Shown here piece by piece: positions 1 through 16,872 of a stretch of DNA of 46,630 nt; position 1 is the first letter of the stretch; each line of letters starts with the position of its first letter. Source of the DNA: Neelides folsomi (taxonomy: Eukaryota > Arthropoda > Collembola > Neelipleona > Neelidae); assembly GCA_034687125.1 (NCBI GenBank), contig JAQGBZ010000451.1:1-46630 (forward strand), written 5' to 3'. The position numbers and the translations under genes were made by a program. Below the pieces are notes generated by a model that saw only the letters and a program-made list of their open reading frames with translations, ran no database searches and was not told where the DNA came from.

Positions 1-608
1 AATTTGGAAACATCTAATTGGTCTGTGGGTTAGGGGAACGCCCAAGGGGTGGATTTAGCGGATGGCTTGGATAGGGTTAACTTTATTATATGTGTACTAT
101 CTTACTATCATATCGAATATAATGCATGCAAAGTAGAATCATTAAACATACTAAAAACTAAATCAATGTAATTCTTGTTTAAACAATTTTTCCAACTAAT
201 ATAACTTCAACTAATAATAATTTAACGGATTAGATAAGTTCACGAATAAACAAAGTTTGAGAATATGTAAATAAACCTTTATTGTAAATATCAATCCAGA
301 GTTCTTTGCTTATTTGTCCATGAGGGTGGATTTATAAAACACAGTTCATATTTAGAATTAAAAGTATAACTAATTTATTTGAAAAAACATTTAAGATCAT
401 AAATACTAATTGAATCATCATGTATATTATCTAAATTTGATTTTAATGTGACTTCAAATCTATAATTATTGATTTGAAATATCTAAATATTTTATCCCAA
501 GTTACGAATTTCCACAAAACGTTTTATAATATAATGAATTACTCGATCATTTTATGTAATAAATAATATTTTAAATAAATATAACTATTTATAATTTATA
601 ATCTTAAA
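1..608. other. AT-rich intergenic sequence, no gene seen
   Basis: No open frame with recognisable protein similarity. The first 80 bases are clearly more GC-rich than the rest and could be the edge of a neighbouring repeat that lies mostly outside the window. The remainder is plain AT-rich spacer. Confidence 0.5.
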
Positions 609-610
609 TA

Positions 611-764
611 CTCTCCCGTCGTTGAACCAATGCATTTCCCGGGCTTTGGAACTTTATTTAGATTAGCACAATTTTAATTGCTATAGATTATAGATTATAA
701 ATATGTTCTAAATCAAGTTCCAAAGCCCGCGAAATGAATTGGTTCAACGACGGGACCGGGAGAG
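611..764. mobile_element. Short TA-flanked MITE with CTCTC ends (copy A)
   Basis: An inverted-repeat element of 154 bp. The left arm starts CTCTCCCGTCGTTGAACC and the right arm is its reverse complement ending GGGAGAG; the arms are about 45 bp, differ by a few substitutions and a 5-base insertion in the right arm, and enclose a roughly 60-bp AT-rich core. Both sides are flanked by TA (609-610 and 765-766), as expected for a TA-inserting DNA transposon. A related element with the same terminal CTCTC and a shared inner motif lies at 28918-29062. It ends two bases before the start codon of the glycosidase gene. Confidence 0.7.
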
Positions 765-766
765 TA

Positions 767-3720
767 ATGATAATTTATTGTAAAACAGCTAAACGAAAGT
801 TGAACAAAGTTTTGTATTTAACAATTTTATTATATATAATAATTATTTATATTGGAAAAGGTTTCTTTGCTTCGATTCTCAAATTTAACGTAAGCCATCA
901 AACAATTACAATTCCGAAACAATTCCTCGATGAATTCCAAAATGAATTTCACGTCAATGAAGAAGAAAACTCGATTTTTATAAACCTCAAACGTAATGGA
1001 GGTAATAAAAATATTACTTTAAATTAAAAATTCTTATATTTAAATATTGGTATTTAAATATCATAACTTTAAAGTTAAAATTTTAACTTAACTTTTGAAA
1101 TAATATTTTAGCGGAGAAACTTCGCGGGTTTTTGGGTTTAGGCTCTCCAGAAGCTATTGGCCAACCCACGTTGTGCTCAAATGGAAATTCAACCATTTGT
1201 TACCAATGGGGTGATTTTGCAACTTTAAATTACATCGACCCTGATTCAACACCTGACAAATGCGGGAGAGTTGAATGGAAATCAACATTTGCAAGAAAAC
1301 TCGAAGATTGTTTTTTTATTGATAGCCATTGGTTAGAAATTAATTAAGATTTGCATTTAAAAGTAAATTAAAATAAATTTTAAAACAAGTTAATTATTTA
1401 TAATTGCAGGTACGGAGGTCCAGAAGTTTTTGTTCAAAGATGGCCAATGAGCGATGGCGTAATGAAAGAAAGTCCTTATGTCACGGGAGATTCAATTTCA
1501 TCTCCATCGGTCAGTTATGGAAGTTTGGTAGAGAATTTTTGGTTTAATTCTAAAGGAGCTTCAATTCATGTGGACGAAGATGTTCCGCTATTTTTCAGTT
1601 GGTTCAAATTTAAATTCATTTTTATTAATTAACTTATTAAATTAACACAATTTACTGCAATTACCGCAATTTACCTAATTAATAATTTTGTATTTAAGGT
1701 TTAAATAGCACGCGTAGTCAAATGATGTGTTTGAGTGCAAAAAATGAATCTCCTTATAAGAACAGAGATGAACTCGTTTTAAAATACTCAATTTGTATTT
1801 ATGATAATGTTAAAGATGCAAGTAAAACATTTACATAAAACATATTTTATAATTACCTAGTTTATATTTTATTTGGGTTTTAAAAAATTCCTTCAGGCTC
1901 AAATGAACGGACTGAAGAAATTTTATCCTGCTTTTAAAAATGAAATTCCTGATGAAACAATGTTAATTCGACCCATTTGGTCAACATGGGCTCAATACAA
2001 AACAGCAGTGAATCAAAGCATTGTGTTGGATTTTGTAAGAAGGATTAAATCAGAAGGTTTTTTATTTGCTTCCCAAATAGAAATTGACGATGATTGGGAA
2101 AATTGTTACGGAAATCATGAATTTAATCTTACAAAGTTTCCAGACCCTAAGGGTAAAATATAATTTCAAGTATCCAATTTAACAAATAATGAATATATAA
2201 TAAAATCTAATTATGTATGTACTTGTACTTGTAGCAATGGTTGAGGAATTGAAATTAATGGGATTTCGAGTTACCCTTTGGATTCATCCATTTATTAATA
2301 TAAGTAAGATAAAATATTAAAACAACTAAAAGTTTAAAACTATTAATTAAATTTAAATCCTCAATTTATCTTAATCCAGATTGTGAATCATTTTCTGAGG
2401 CATTAGAAAGTAATTCATTTGTTAAAGACTCAAACGGTCGTCTTGGGTTGACCAAATGGTGGCAAGGAAAATATTCTGGAATTATTGATTTTACAAATCC
2501 TATAGCTGGTTAGAAATGATCGTTTAATAATTTATTTTATTTAATCGATATCAATAAAGGCAAATAAATGAAATTTAAAGTTTTGTACAGCCAATTGGTG
2601 GAGCGATCGAATACTAAAATTGCAAAGAGAAATCGGAATTGATTCATTTAAATTCGATGCTGGTGAAACTAATTGGCTTCCAACTGCTGCACATTTTGGA
2701 ATTGAAAATGACAACCAGCCGAATGTTTATAGTACGAAATATGTGGAAACAATGGCGAAATTTGGTAAACAAATTGAAGTTCGAACTTCCCGCAGAAATC
2801 AAGTATAAAAAATTTCAAAATAAAATTTTAACGCAAATACTTTTTTTACATTTTTTAATTACAGATTTTTTTTAATGTAAGACAACTTAATTTATTTAAC
2901 GTTAGATTTGCTATACTTTTTAAGGGATTGCCAATATTTGTCCGAATGTTGGATAAAGATTCCACTTGGGGTTATGACAACGGTTTAAAAACTTTAATTC
3001 CAACACTTCTTCAATTCTCATCTGTTGGTTATCCCTTCGTTCTTCCTGATATGATTGGAGGAAATGCATACAATGGAATGCCATCAAAAGAACTTTTCAT
3101 TCGATGGCTTCAAGCAAACACTTTTATGCCCTCAATACAATTTTCAATTGTTCCATGGATTTATGATGAAGAAGTAAATTAATATCAAGTCTTAACTATA
3201 TTTTTAATTATTTAATTAATAATTTAATTTCAGAGCATTTAAACATAATTATTATAATTTTTATTTTAATTTAGGTAATCGAAATCACAAGAAATATTTT
3301 AGCATTACGTGAAGAATACAAAGATTTGATTTTAGCGGCTGCAATAAAAGCGGGAATTGATGGAACTCCAATTAATCGACCAATGTGGTGGACAGGTCCA
3401 ACAGATTCAAAAACTTTCGACATTGAAGATCGTAATAAATTAACAATATATTAAATGTGCTTATTATGAATTAAACTAATAACAAAATCTAAAATTTTTA
3501 CATATTTTTATTGTTTTTAGAATACATGCTTGGAAATGAAATCGTCGTTGCTCCTGTGATTGAAGAAGGTGAAATTTTGAGAAATATTTTTTTGCCTGCT
3601 GGTATTTGGATTGGACATGATGGGAATTCTCATATTGGTCCAGCAACAATTGTTAATTATTCAGCTCCATTAAATGTTCTTCCTTATTTTGTTAAAAAAG
3701 AAACAATGAATTCGATTTGA
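767..3720 (+). CDS. Family 31 glycoside hydrolase, MYORG (KIAA1161) type
   Basis: Eleven exons: 767-1001, 1112-1331, 1410-1597, 1699-1808, 1897-2152, 2235-2303, 2380-2508, 2591-2802, 2925-3173, 3275-3431 and 3521-3720. They give 674 residues in one frame; the exon 4 donor is the least certain junction. A hydrophobic segment near residues 15-32 after a basic start suggests a type II membrane anchor, as in MYORG, so the catalytic part would be luminal. The (beta/alpha)8 barrel is recognised by HWYGGPEVF, RPIWSTWAQYK, the nucleophile Asp in FKFDAGE (codon near 2656) and the acid/base Asp in VLPDMIGGNAYNG (near 3048). Human MYORG is a glycosidase of the ER/Golgi lumen reported to act on alpha-galactosides; substrate here is inferred only. 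An in-frame ATG at 734 would add 11 residues but lies inside the adjoining MITE, so 767 is preferred. All key residues are intact. Confidence 0.92.
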
Positions 3721-4190
3721 AATAAAATAATGCCATATAAAGTTTCTGGATAAAAAATGCCCAAGAGATAATTTGAGACTTTCAATTGTATTTGCGTATA
3801 TTCTCCAGTTTACATTTAACTGGCATTCAGTCGCCAAAACACTTCAAAATATGGACAGAATATAGTTGGTTATAAAATAAATTTCTCATTTTGAACTAAA
3901 TATTTCAAAATAAACGTTTGTTATTATTAAGCGACAAATCAATAATTTAAAAATTACAGCTACAAAAGTTCAGAGTGAAACAATTAAATAAACTTTTTTT
4001 CACAATTAAACTAAATATTATTATGTAGCCTGTTTTATTTCTTTGTAATTCTTTACTTTGTTTAACGCAGAATAAGATTGTCCTAATAATATTGAGAAAA
4101 TTAAAATTGAATAACTAATCAATGAAATATTATTAATAATCAAATTACTTAATTGCGTAAATTTTAATATTTTAAGCTTTAGAAAATTAA
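3721..4190. other. Intergenic, 3' flank of the glycosidase
   Basis: AT-rich, with no coding frame or repeat that I can support. Confidence 0.4.
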
Positions 4191-4191
4191 T

Positions 4192-4712
4192 TAAAAATGA
4201 AATAAAAATGAATTATCAAACGCTCAAATCAAATGGTTTGACAAACAATGAAAAATTAATAATTTTATTTTTATTGACGAATTTTGTGAAAGTAAATTGG
4301 TTGTTAGATACTGGAATTACTGAATAATATTGTTTTAAAAAAATTCGCGATTTTTCCTCATTCAGTTCTAAAATTTCAATGGCTTGCTCAATAATTATTG
4401 AATTTTTCCCCCATCCTATGCGATTGATAATTAAATTTGCGTTTAATTCATCAGCAATCCAAGAAAAATTGAATTACATTGCTGCTAAAATAAAAACAAC
4501 AATTCCCATCCAAACCATGTCGAAACTTTTCGTACATTTGACATCTATTTAAATCATAATAATAAACTTCGCTAAAAAATTTACCAAAAGTAATTTTACT
4601 ATTTGTTATGACAGCTCCTTCAAAGTCATTCGTGACATTATTAAGAAATAATGACATTTTATTTATTTCCCCATTTTCATGTAATATTATATTTTCTGCG
4701 ACGTAATTTAAA
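4192..4712 (-). pseudogene. Unidentified coding remnant of two exon-like blocks
   Basis: On the minus strand two blocks read like protein. The upstream one (about 4712 down to 4451) includes NKMSLFLNNVTNDFEGAVIT and MYEKFRHGLDGNCCFYF. The second (about 4455 down to 4192, in another frame and ending in TGA) includes ADELNANLIINRIGWGKN and AIEILELNEEKSRIFLKQYY. They could be joined by a short intron or by a frameshift near 4455-4480; no clean donor is visible. The second block faintly resembles the C-terminal third of a GT1/UDP-glycosyltransferase, but the HGG signature is absent. No start codon context or upstream exon was found, so a gene remnant is the best description. Confidence 0.3.
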
Positions 4713-4768
4713 TTTAAGAAAAGATATTTAAAAAGCCTTCTCTTTGTTTCTCTTCTCAGATCGATGTA

Positions 4769-5223
4769 TGAGGATTTTCCAAAAGTTCAGATAAGTACCG
4801 TTCACAATTTTTATTTTTTCATATTTTTTATTTTTTGTGATGTATGTGTATATACTTAATCTCTCGTTATATATTCTCCCTTCAATTCAATACACAATTC
4901 CCATCTTCTTTTAAGGTCCCATATTCCTTTTCTGAAATAGGCTGTCTTTGGAGTCAAAAAAGCTCCGATTGCTTCTTTTACTTCGTCGTCGTTTTGGAAG
5001 ATCTTTCCCCTAAGATGTGCTTTGAGTGATCCAAATAAGTAATAATCACTTGGTACTAGATCCGGACTGTAAGGAGGAAGAATGATTTCGTTGAAAGATT
5101 AATGAAAAGATTGAAACAAAGAAATCAGGATATATACTTTTACATATTAAGTGTATACATATTCAAAATTTGAAAAAATAAAAATTATGAACGGCACTGA
5201 TCTGAACTTTTGGAACATCCTAT
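4769..5223 (-). mobile_element. Internally deleted mariner element
   Basis: Terminal inverted repeats of about 55 bp (left 4769-4825, right 5168-5223) share the core TTCCAAAAGTTCAGAT and are flanked by TA (4767-4768 and 5224-5225). Between them lies only the C-terminal third of a mariner transposase on the minus strand, so most of the gene has been lost by internal deletion. This copy cannot encode an active enzyme but could be moved by one supplied elsewhere. Confidence 0.85.
4856..5093 (-). pseudogene. Mariner transposase C-terminal fragment
   Basis: About 79 open codons on the minus strand ending in TAA at 4858-4856. The diagnostic motif ILPPYSPDLVPSDYYLFGSL is present; the Asp in PSDY corresponds to the third catalytic Asp of the D,D34D mariner family. 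It is followed by the family's usual tail, including GIWDLKRRWELCIE and ending GEYITRD. The DNA-binding domain and the first two catalytic Asp residues are missing. The reading frame of the remaining part is undamaged, which suggests the internal deletion is fairly recent. Confidence 0.85.
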
Positions 5224-5225
5224 TA

Positions 5226-5940
5226 TTTAATAAAATTTCTCAATATCATGATTCTCTGAGGAATTTTCGATATTGTTGAAATTGCGTAAATGATATTTGA
5301 ATCAGCTGGATAACTAAAACTATTTAAATAATTATAACTTGATAATAGTATTTCAGACAGAAATTGTACTCTGCTTTAAAATACATTTATTCACCATGGA
5401 TAGGGAAATGTTAGCCGACAAATATTAAAAAAATTACTAAAAATGTATTATTATATTTTTAATAACAAGATTTTTATAATTATTTAGTTTTTATAATAGG
5501 CAATTATCTAAAAACTTTAATCGATGAAATATATAAAGTGATGTAAGACTTGTGTATATAGATTCATATGTTCTTTCGTTATGGCTTATGAATTATGACC
5601 ATTTCCCTTCATGTATGCTAGCATTTATTATTCAATTTATTCTTAATAAAATTTTCTCATAATCAAAAATAAAATAAATCACATTTAAAAATTTCTTTCC
5701 TTTTATGCTTTCCTTATATTTGTAATTAATAATTACAAATACAAGTTATTAATAACTTATTATGCTAGTGAAATCATTTTGATAAACAAAAGAATTATTT
5801 TCCTCGAGAGTCTAAATATAAGTGTTTTACTAGGAATAATAATATTAGATAATTATATTTAAATGAGAATTATCTACAAAATATTCTTAGCAAATTGGGA
5901 TTGTTATATATAAATTACTTTATTATTATCTAAATAAATT
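5226..5940. other. AT-rich upstream region of the receptor kinase
   Basis: No coding sequence seen. There is a small AT palindrome around 5715-5765 (TAATTAATAATTA and flanks) that looks like simple AT-rich sequence rather than a defined element. Confidence 0.4.
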
Positions 5941-5952
5941 TTAATTAGTACC

Positions 5953-5959
5953 TATATAA
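5953..5959 (+). promoter_or_regulatory. Candidate TATA box of the receptor kinase gene
   Basis: TATATAA, 47 bp before the ATG at 6006. With the usual 30-bp spacing this would put the transcription start near 5983 and leave a leader of only about 25 bases. In a genome this AT-rich a TATA match alone is weak evidence. Confidence 0.3.
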
Positions 5960-6005
5960 ATCAAACGTTTTCTTAAATTTTGCATTTTATAAATTATTAA
6001 TCGAG

Positions 6006-12435
<6,430 letters not shown>

Positions 12436-13332
12436 AAGAGCTTGATAGTGGGAATTATTTAGTTTTTGCCGGAGTTCATCAAATCAACAGCAATACTGAA
12501 AAGGGACGACAAGGCGCCATTTTTACAAAATCTTCATCACAAACTCACGCGTAAAAATTAACTATAATTTAATTTTTAATTTTTAAAATGCGCTATTTCT
12601 AATTAGTCGCCCTATATCTCCAGTTTACCCAGCTACATTCTAAATTTTAAATTACATACACTTTAACTTTCATAAAAATTTTCCTGCTTAAATGTTTTTT
12701 TTTAATTAGCCAATACTATGGAAGATCAGATATGTATAGGAATGACATTGCTGTAATAACTTTGGATCGTGACATCAATCCAAGCAATACTGTGAAAACT
12801 GTTTGCATTTGGAACGTTCAAAGGAAGGCAACAGTCGCAGGTTGGGGTCGACCCAATTGCGTGAGCAAGGACACTTCAAATGTTGTTCTTCAAGCAATTG
12901 GAGATACAAATAGTCAAAAATGTGCACAACACGGCGACGATTCAATTAATGCAAACAAAATTTGTGTGCAATATAACAATCAAGTGTCTTATAATGGAGA
13001 TTCAGGTTGGTCAAATATTTAAATATTTTAAAATAATGTACAATTCGGATATAGCAAAATAATATTTTGTGCAATGTAGGTGGACCGCTATTTGCAAGAG
13101 TTGGATCTCAATTTCAACAAGTAAAAAATTTAATAATTATTTCATAAAAATTTAATTCAAATTCTGATATTAAAAAATGAAACGCTTTTCTTTAAATCAG
13201 ACTGGGATTGTTTCATATGGCTATCCTGATCCCAATAATAACGATTGCCCGGTGACTTACGATGTCTTTACAAGAGCAATTCAATATAAATCTTTCATTG
13301 AAGGAATTGTTGGCAAACGAGTAACTTGTTAA
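12436..13332 (+). CDS. Trypsin-like (S1) serine protease lacking its N-terminal part
   Basis: Four exons: 12436-12550, 12710-13005, 13080-13120 and 13201-13332, about 194 residues in continuous phase. Family S1A is recognised from VFAGVHQIN, the catalytic Asp in RNDIAVITL, AGWG, the catalytic Ser in GDSGGPLF, and a C-terminal helix region ending GKRVTC. The activation site (IVGG-like) and the catalytic His (TAAHC) are missing: the first recognisable codons start just after the receptor-kinase stop codon, whose TAG can double as the acceptor AG for this exon. Position 189 of the specificity pocket reads Val rather than Asp, and Cys191 is replaced by Tyr, so trypsin specificity is not expected. 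Either the 5' exons were lost when the kinase gene landed here, or this is the tail of a chimaeric transcript. Active-site completeness is not supported. Confidence 0.7.
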
Positions 13333-14349
13333 AATGGTTAACAAATATTTTCACTGGAATCTTAAAAAATTATGAATTCGGATTAAAAATGCAATAAATC
13401 ATCTTACAAATAAATGCAAATAATAAAAACCAAATGGGATTAAATTACTCAGCTAATTAGCATTTTAATTATCGATAAAGTAAAAAATTTTTCACAATAA
13501 ACAAAATATGAATTTAAATTCATCCTTTGACTACTTTAAATATTCTAATATGTATTCTAAAAATATTAATATGTATGGTAGATCTATTTATTTTACTGAA
13601 GTATTAATTTAATGATTTTCAGGTTTACTGTAAAGAATTTGAGTCGTATAAATAAATCATATATTCTCAAATTTTACAGATAGGATTGATAATTAATAAT
13701 TAGATTGTTAATTTTTCAACATATAAAGTTTTTAATTGAATTTTAAATAATGATAAATTTAAAATGACCAAGCAACTAGAAACGACAACTCCGCTATAAA
13801 ATAAACAAAGATTTTTATTTGTTTTATTTTATCATTGTCTTGAGGTCTTGACGGTCGACATTTAAGTTTTTTAATTAGCTTGAGAACTCTCAAGGGTTTT
13901 AATTCTCATACAATTACAATGAACAATTCGAAATATGTATTTTAATTATAATTTCTCAGAGAATGAGTTTATTGAGTTAGAATAATGTACATATTACATT
14001 TAGCACATATTGGATCTTATGTAATATTTACAAATTACAAAATTCATAAGATATTAATTTGTCATAAATATTAATTGGGAATACTATTTAAGTTTTTTAA
14101 TAAAAAGAAAATAAACAAACATTCATTGGTTTACGTTCATTTTCTATGGACGCCATGGGTCACTATGGGTTTATTGAATTGAGAAATATTTACTAACTAA
14201 AAACAATATGACAATGTCAGTCAATATCCATATCATATGCACATACTACTTGTAGCAGGTTAACTTATGATACCTAATTATTTGTTTATATGAAAATGTC
14301 GTATGATTACATATAAGCTTTTATTCAATTTTATTATAACTTTTCAAGT
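13333..14349. other. Intergenic, small hairpin only
   Basis: AT-rich spacer between the protease remnant and the ML-domain gene. The only structure noticed is an imperfect hairpin with arms 13628-13643 and 13666-13679 (CTGTAAAGAATTTGAG paired with CTCAAATTTTACAG). No coding frame is supported. Confidence 0.4.
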
Positions 14350-15092
14350 TTAATTTGATTCAATATAGCAATGTGCAAGGACGCAAATGATTCTATGCGT
14401 TACTTCCTTTTCAACAAGTTGCACGGCAAATGAAACATCCTATAATTAATACATATTAAAAATTAGCAAATGAAATGAAATACAAAATTCATAATTATTT
14501 TAAATGCATATTGAATTTATTGAAAATGAATGAAATGAATTTTACCCCGAAGTATAAATCGGTGATGAGCAAAGTATACTGGAGCTTGTAATCCATATTT
14601 CCTCTAATGTCAACGGCAACGGCTTCATCAATGATGGTGTGAAAATTTTCACCAAAAACAGCAGCAACAACCAAATGAACTACTGGGCTGTCTTGGACTA
14701 AAATTCAAATATTAAATATAATATCAAATGGATATTTGATGATCTTTTTTCTTATAGATTTCTTCCTTTATTAAACGAACCTGTGCGGAAATCAATTTCT
14801 GACTCATAAACATTGTCAGGTTTGAAATGACATGGCAAACCAGTACATCCTTCAACCTTAACGTCAAGAACTCTTCCGGCAGATCCTTTAAATTAAACGT
14901 TGTTAATTTTAAGTTTAAATTTAAGTTTCATAGTTAGGTTAAATAGGTCTTTATGATTAATAATAAGTAATTAATATAATAATTATACTATAATTAATTA
15001 ATTTGATAAATTTTCTTACCACAATCGATGAGATCATCAACGATAGCTGCAGAAGCTGCGGCAATCAAAACAACCAAAATAAGAAATTTCAT
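14350..15092 (-). CDS. Secreted ML-domain (NPC2/MD-2-like) lipid-binding protein 1
   Basis: Four exons on the minus strand: 15092-15020, 14885-14781, 14697-14546 and 14439-14350, giving about 139 residues. The start MKFLILVVLIAAASA is a clear signal peptide. The mature part has the NPC2-family opening DCGS, the cysteine pair GCTGLPC, the CHFKPDNVYESEIDF stretch on the first strands and a C-terminal strand with two Cys (IICVLAHC). ML proteins bind sterols, fatty acids or other lipids in a beta sandwich; in arthropods they are often multigene and include the group 2 mite allergens. The mid-protein cysteine pair usual in NPC2 is not seen. A second member lies at 40070-40896 on the other strand. 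Confidence 0.85.
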
Positions 15093-16089
15093 TTTTAAAA
15101 TTATATTTTTAGAAAATATATTTTAACAAAATTTAAAATCGCCCCGTCTAAAAATATCATGAAAACCTCTGGAAATAAATAGAATTTTTTTATCTCTTTA
15201 ATCCATTTATTGACATTCCTTACCATAGTTAATGTTAGTTAGATTTGCTCAAACGTTTTAATCACTAATAATAAACTTTATATTCCTGACAATTTCTGTA
15301 ATTTATAAATCATAAATTGTAATTAAAAACTTAATTTATGACATTGAACCTAAACTTATATAAAAGATTATTTTAGATACTAAACAACGAATATAAACTG
15401 ATGTTGGTAAATGATTTTGATATTATTTATGATGCCTACAGAATTGCTTAATAAATCTGATAATTTTAAGTTTAGTCTATATTGTATCGGTATGATTGTG
15501 AAATTAGAGATTAACAATTTACAAATGTATCATGTATGTATCTTGAATTGATGGCAAAAATTAGGAAATTCCAACACTTAACAATTTAAAATAATCTTGT
15601 TTACTAAATAATAGCATTTCCAAAATTCAAACCATAAACCATTTATGGTCACTGAAGCTTATTTTTATCATTATAAACTTTAAACTATAAAATAAAAACA
15701 AGTCCAAAACTTGTGTATTACATCAACATGAACTTTAAAAGTATTCACAACTTAATTAATATTGTGATATCAATATCTATTTGTTTTGAATAAAAAAGTT
15801 GTAAAGATTACTTCTCTTTTTACCATGATTAAATCATATGTACAATACCTACTGCCTACAATAATTAATTAAGTGATTTAAAATTTTATAATATTCTTCA
15901 ATAATATTAATATTTCAAAATTCATAATATTAAAAGTAGTAATAAATATTCTCAAATATTATACAAAAAATATATAATTGGCTAAAAAGATTGTCTAGGA
16001 AGTTAAGTATATTATGGGCGTACTATTATTTTAGGTATCTTTATTCATAAATCTAATATTTTAAATACCATAATATAATTTTTTAAAGG
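15093..16089. other. AT-rich intergenic sequence, nothing recognised
   Basis: Promoter side of the ML-domain gene and 3' side of the chemoreceptor-like fragment. No open frame, repeat or RNA gene that I can support. Confidence 0.4.
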
Positions 16090-16480
16090 TTAAGAGTAAA
16101 GAGATGGTTTGCTCAAAACTAAAAATATATCCTTGCATAATCGTTTGTGGAGTAAACTTGAAAAAGATTCCATTATTAATTTGAAACAATCGGCTTTAAC
16201 AAATCGTTGACAATATTCATCTTGTTCATCCAAACTTCCAATGTTTTTTTCCAACTTGGCCATCTTGATTAATCTATTTGATACCCAAACACATATTATC
16301 ATGGCATTGATCGTACCAATTGGCCATCCCAAATATTCAGGCATTTCTTGAATAGCAAAAAATTTTATTGTGCAAAAATTAAGTAGAATGGTTGTAAGAA
16401 AATAACATGAACCCAAAAATACAACAAATTCATTATAAAAGCAATTAAAAATTTCAAATAGAAATCGTTAAATTTTTAAA
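16090..16480 (-). pseudogene. Multi-pass chemoreceptor-like gene fragment
   Basis: An open minus-strand frame from about 16480 to the TAA at 16090-16092. It has two or three hydrophobic stretches (around FVVFLGSCYFLTTILLNF and WPIGTINAMIICVWVS) followed by a polar, Lys- and Cys-containing tail. The pattern hydrophobic segment, SNRLIKMA, then a basic helix resembles the last exon of the multi-pass gene at 36607-38019 (SNMIVKNAQVV), suggesting the same broad chemoreceptor class. Upstream the frame is closed by a stop, and VPS35 starts 400 bp away on the other strand, so N-terminal exons are missing. I regard it as a fragment; family assignment is weak. Confidence 0.35.
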
Positions 16481-16872
16481 ATTTAAAGTCCGTTTAGCTT
16501 CCAAAGAAAAATGCAGACGAACAAAGATTTAAGTCAAACGCATATAGGTACTCCTTTTCCTTTCAGTAAAACCTCATTCATAGAAAATGGGGTATTATGG
16601 TATAAAGCATAAATCTCATTTAGGTCGGGTAAATGGCCACAGGATAAATTCTGCTCTTCACCCAACCGCCGTCTTCGAAAATCTATTGACAAGACGAAGA
16701 ATTAAAAATTAATTTAATCTTAATCCTTATCATAAACCCAGATCCTCCCATTTACAACTACTCATAACCTGATTCATTAAATTAATTTAGGAATTGAAAA
16801 CCATAATTAATCATAATAAATATACCAACTTTGAATTATTAATCATTTCTTAATAAATTCTACCGATCCAAA

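Noticed and set aside
734..766. Upstream in-frame ATG of the glycosidase as the true start
   Set aside because: It lies wholly in the MITE arm, and the added residues have no counterpart in the family.
4844..5029. Plus-strand open frame inside the mariner element
   Set aside because: It is the antisense shadow of the transposase fragment read on the minus strand.
5715..5765. AT palindrome near the receptor kinase promoter
   Set aside because: Composition alone explains it; there is no target duplication or arm of useful length.
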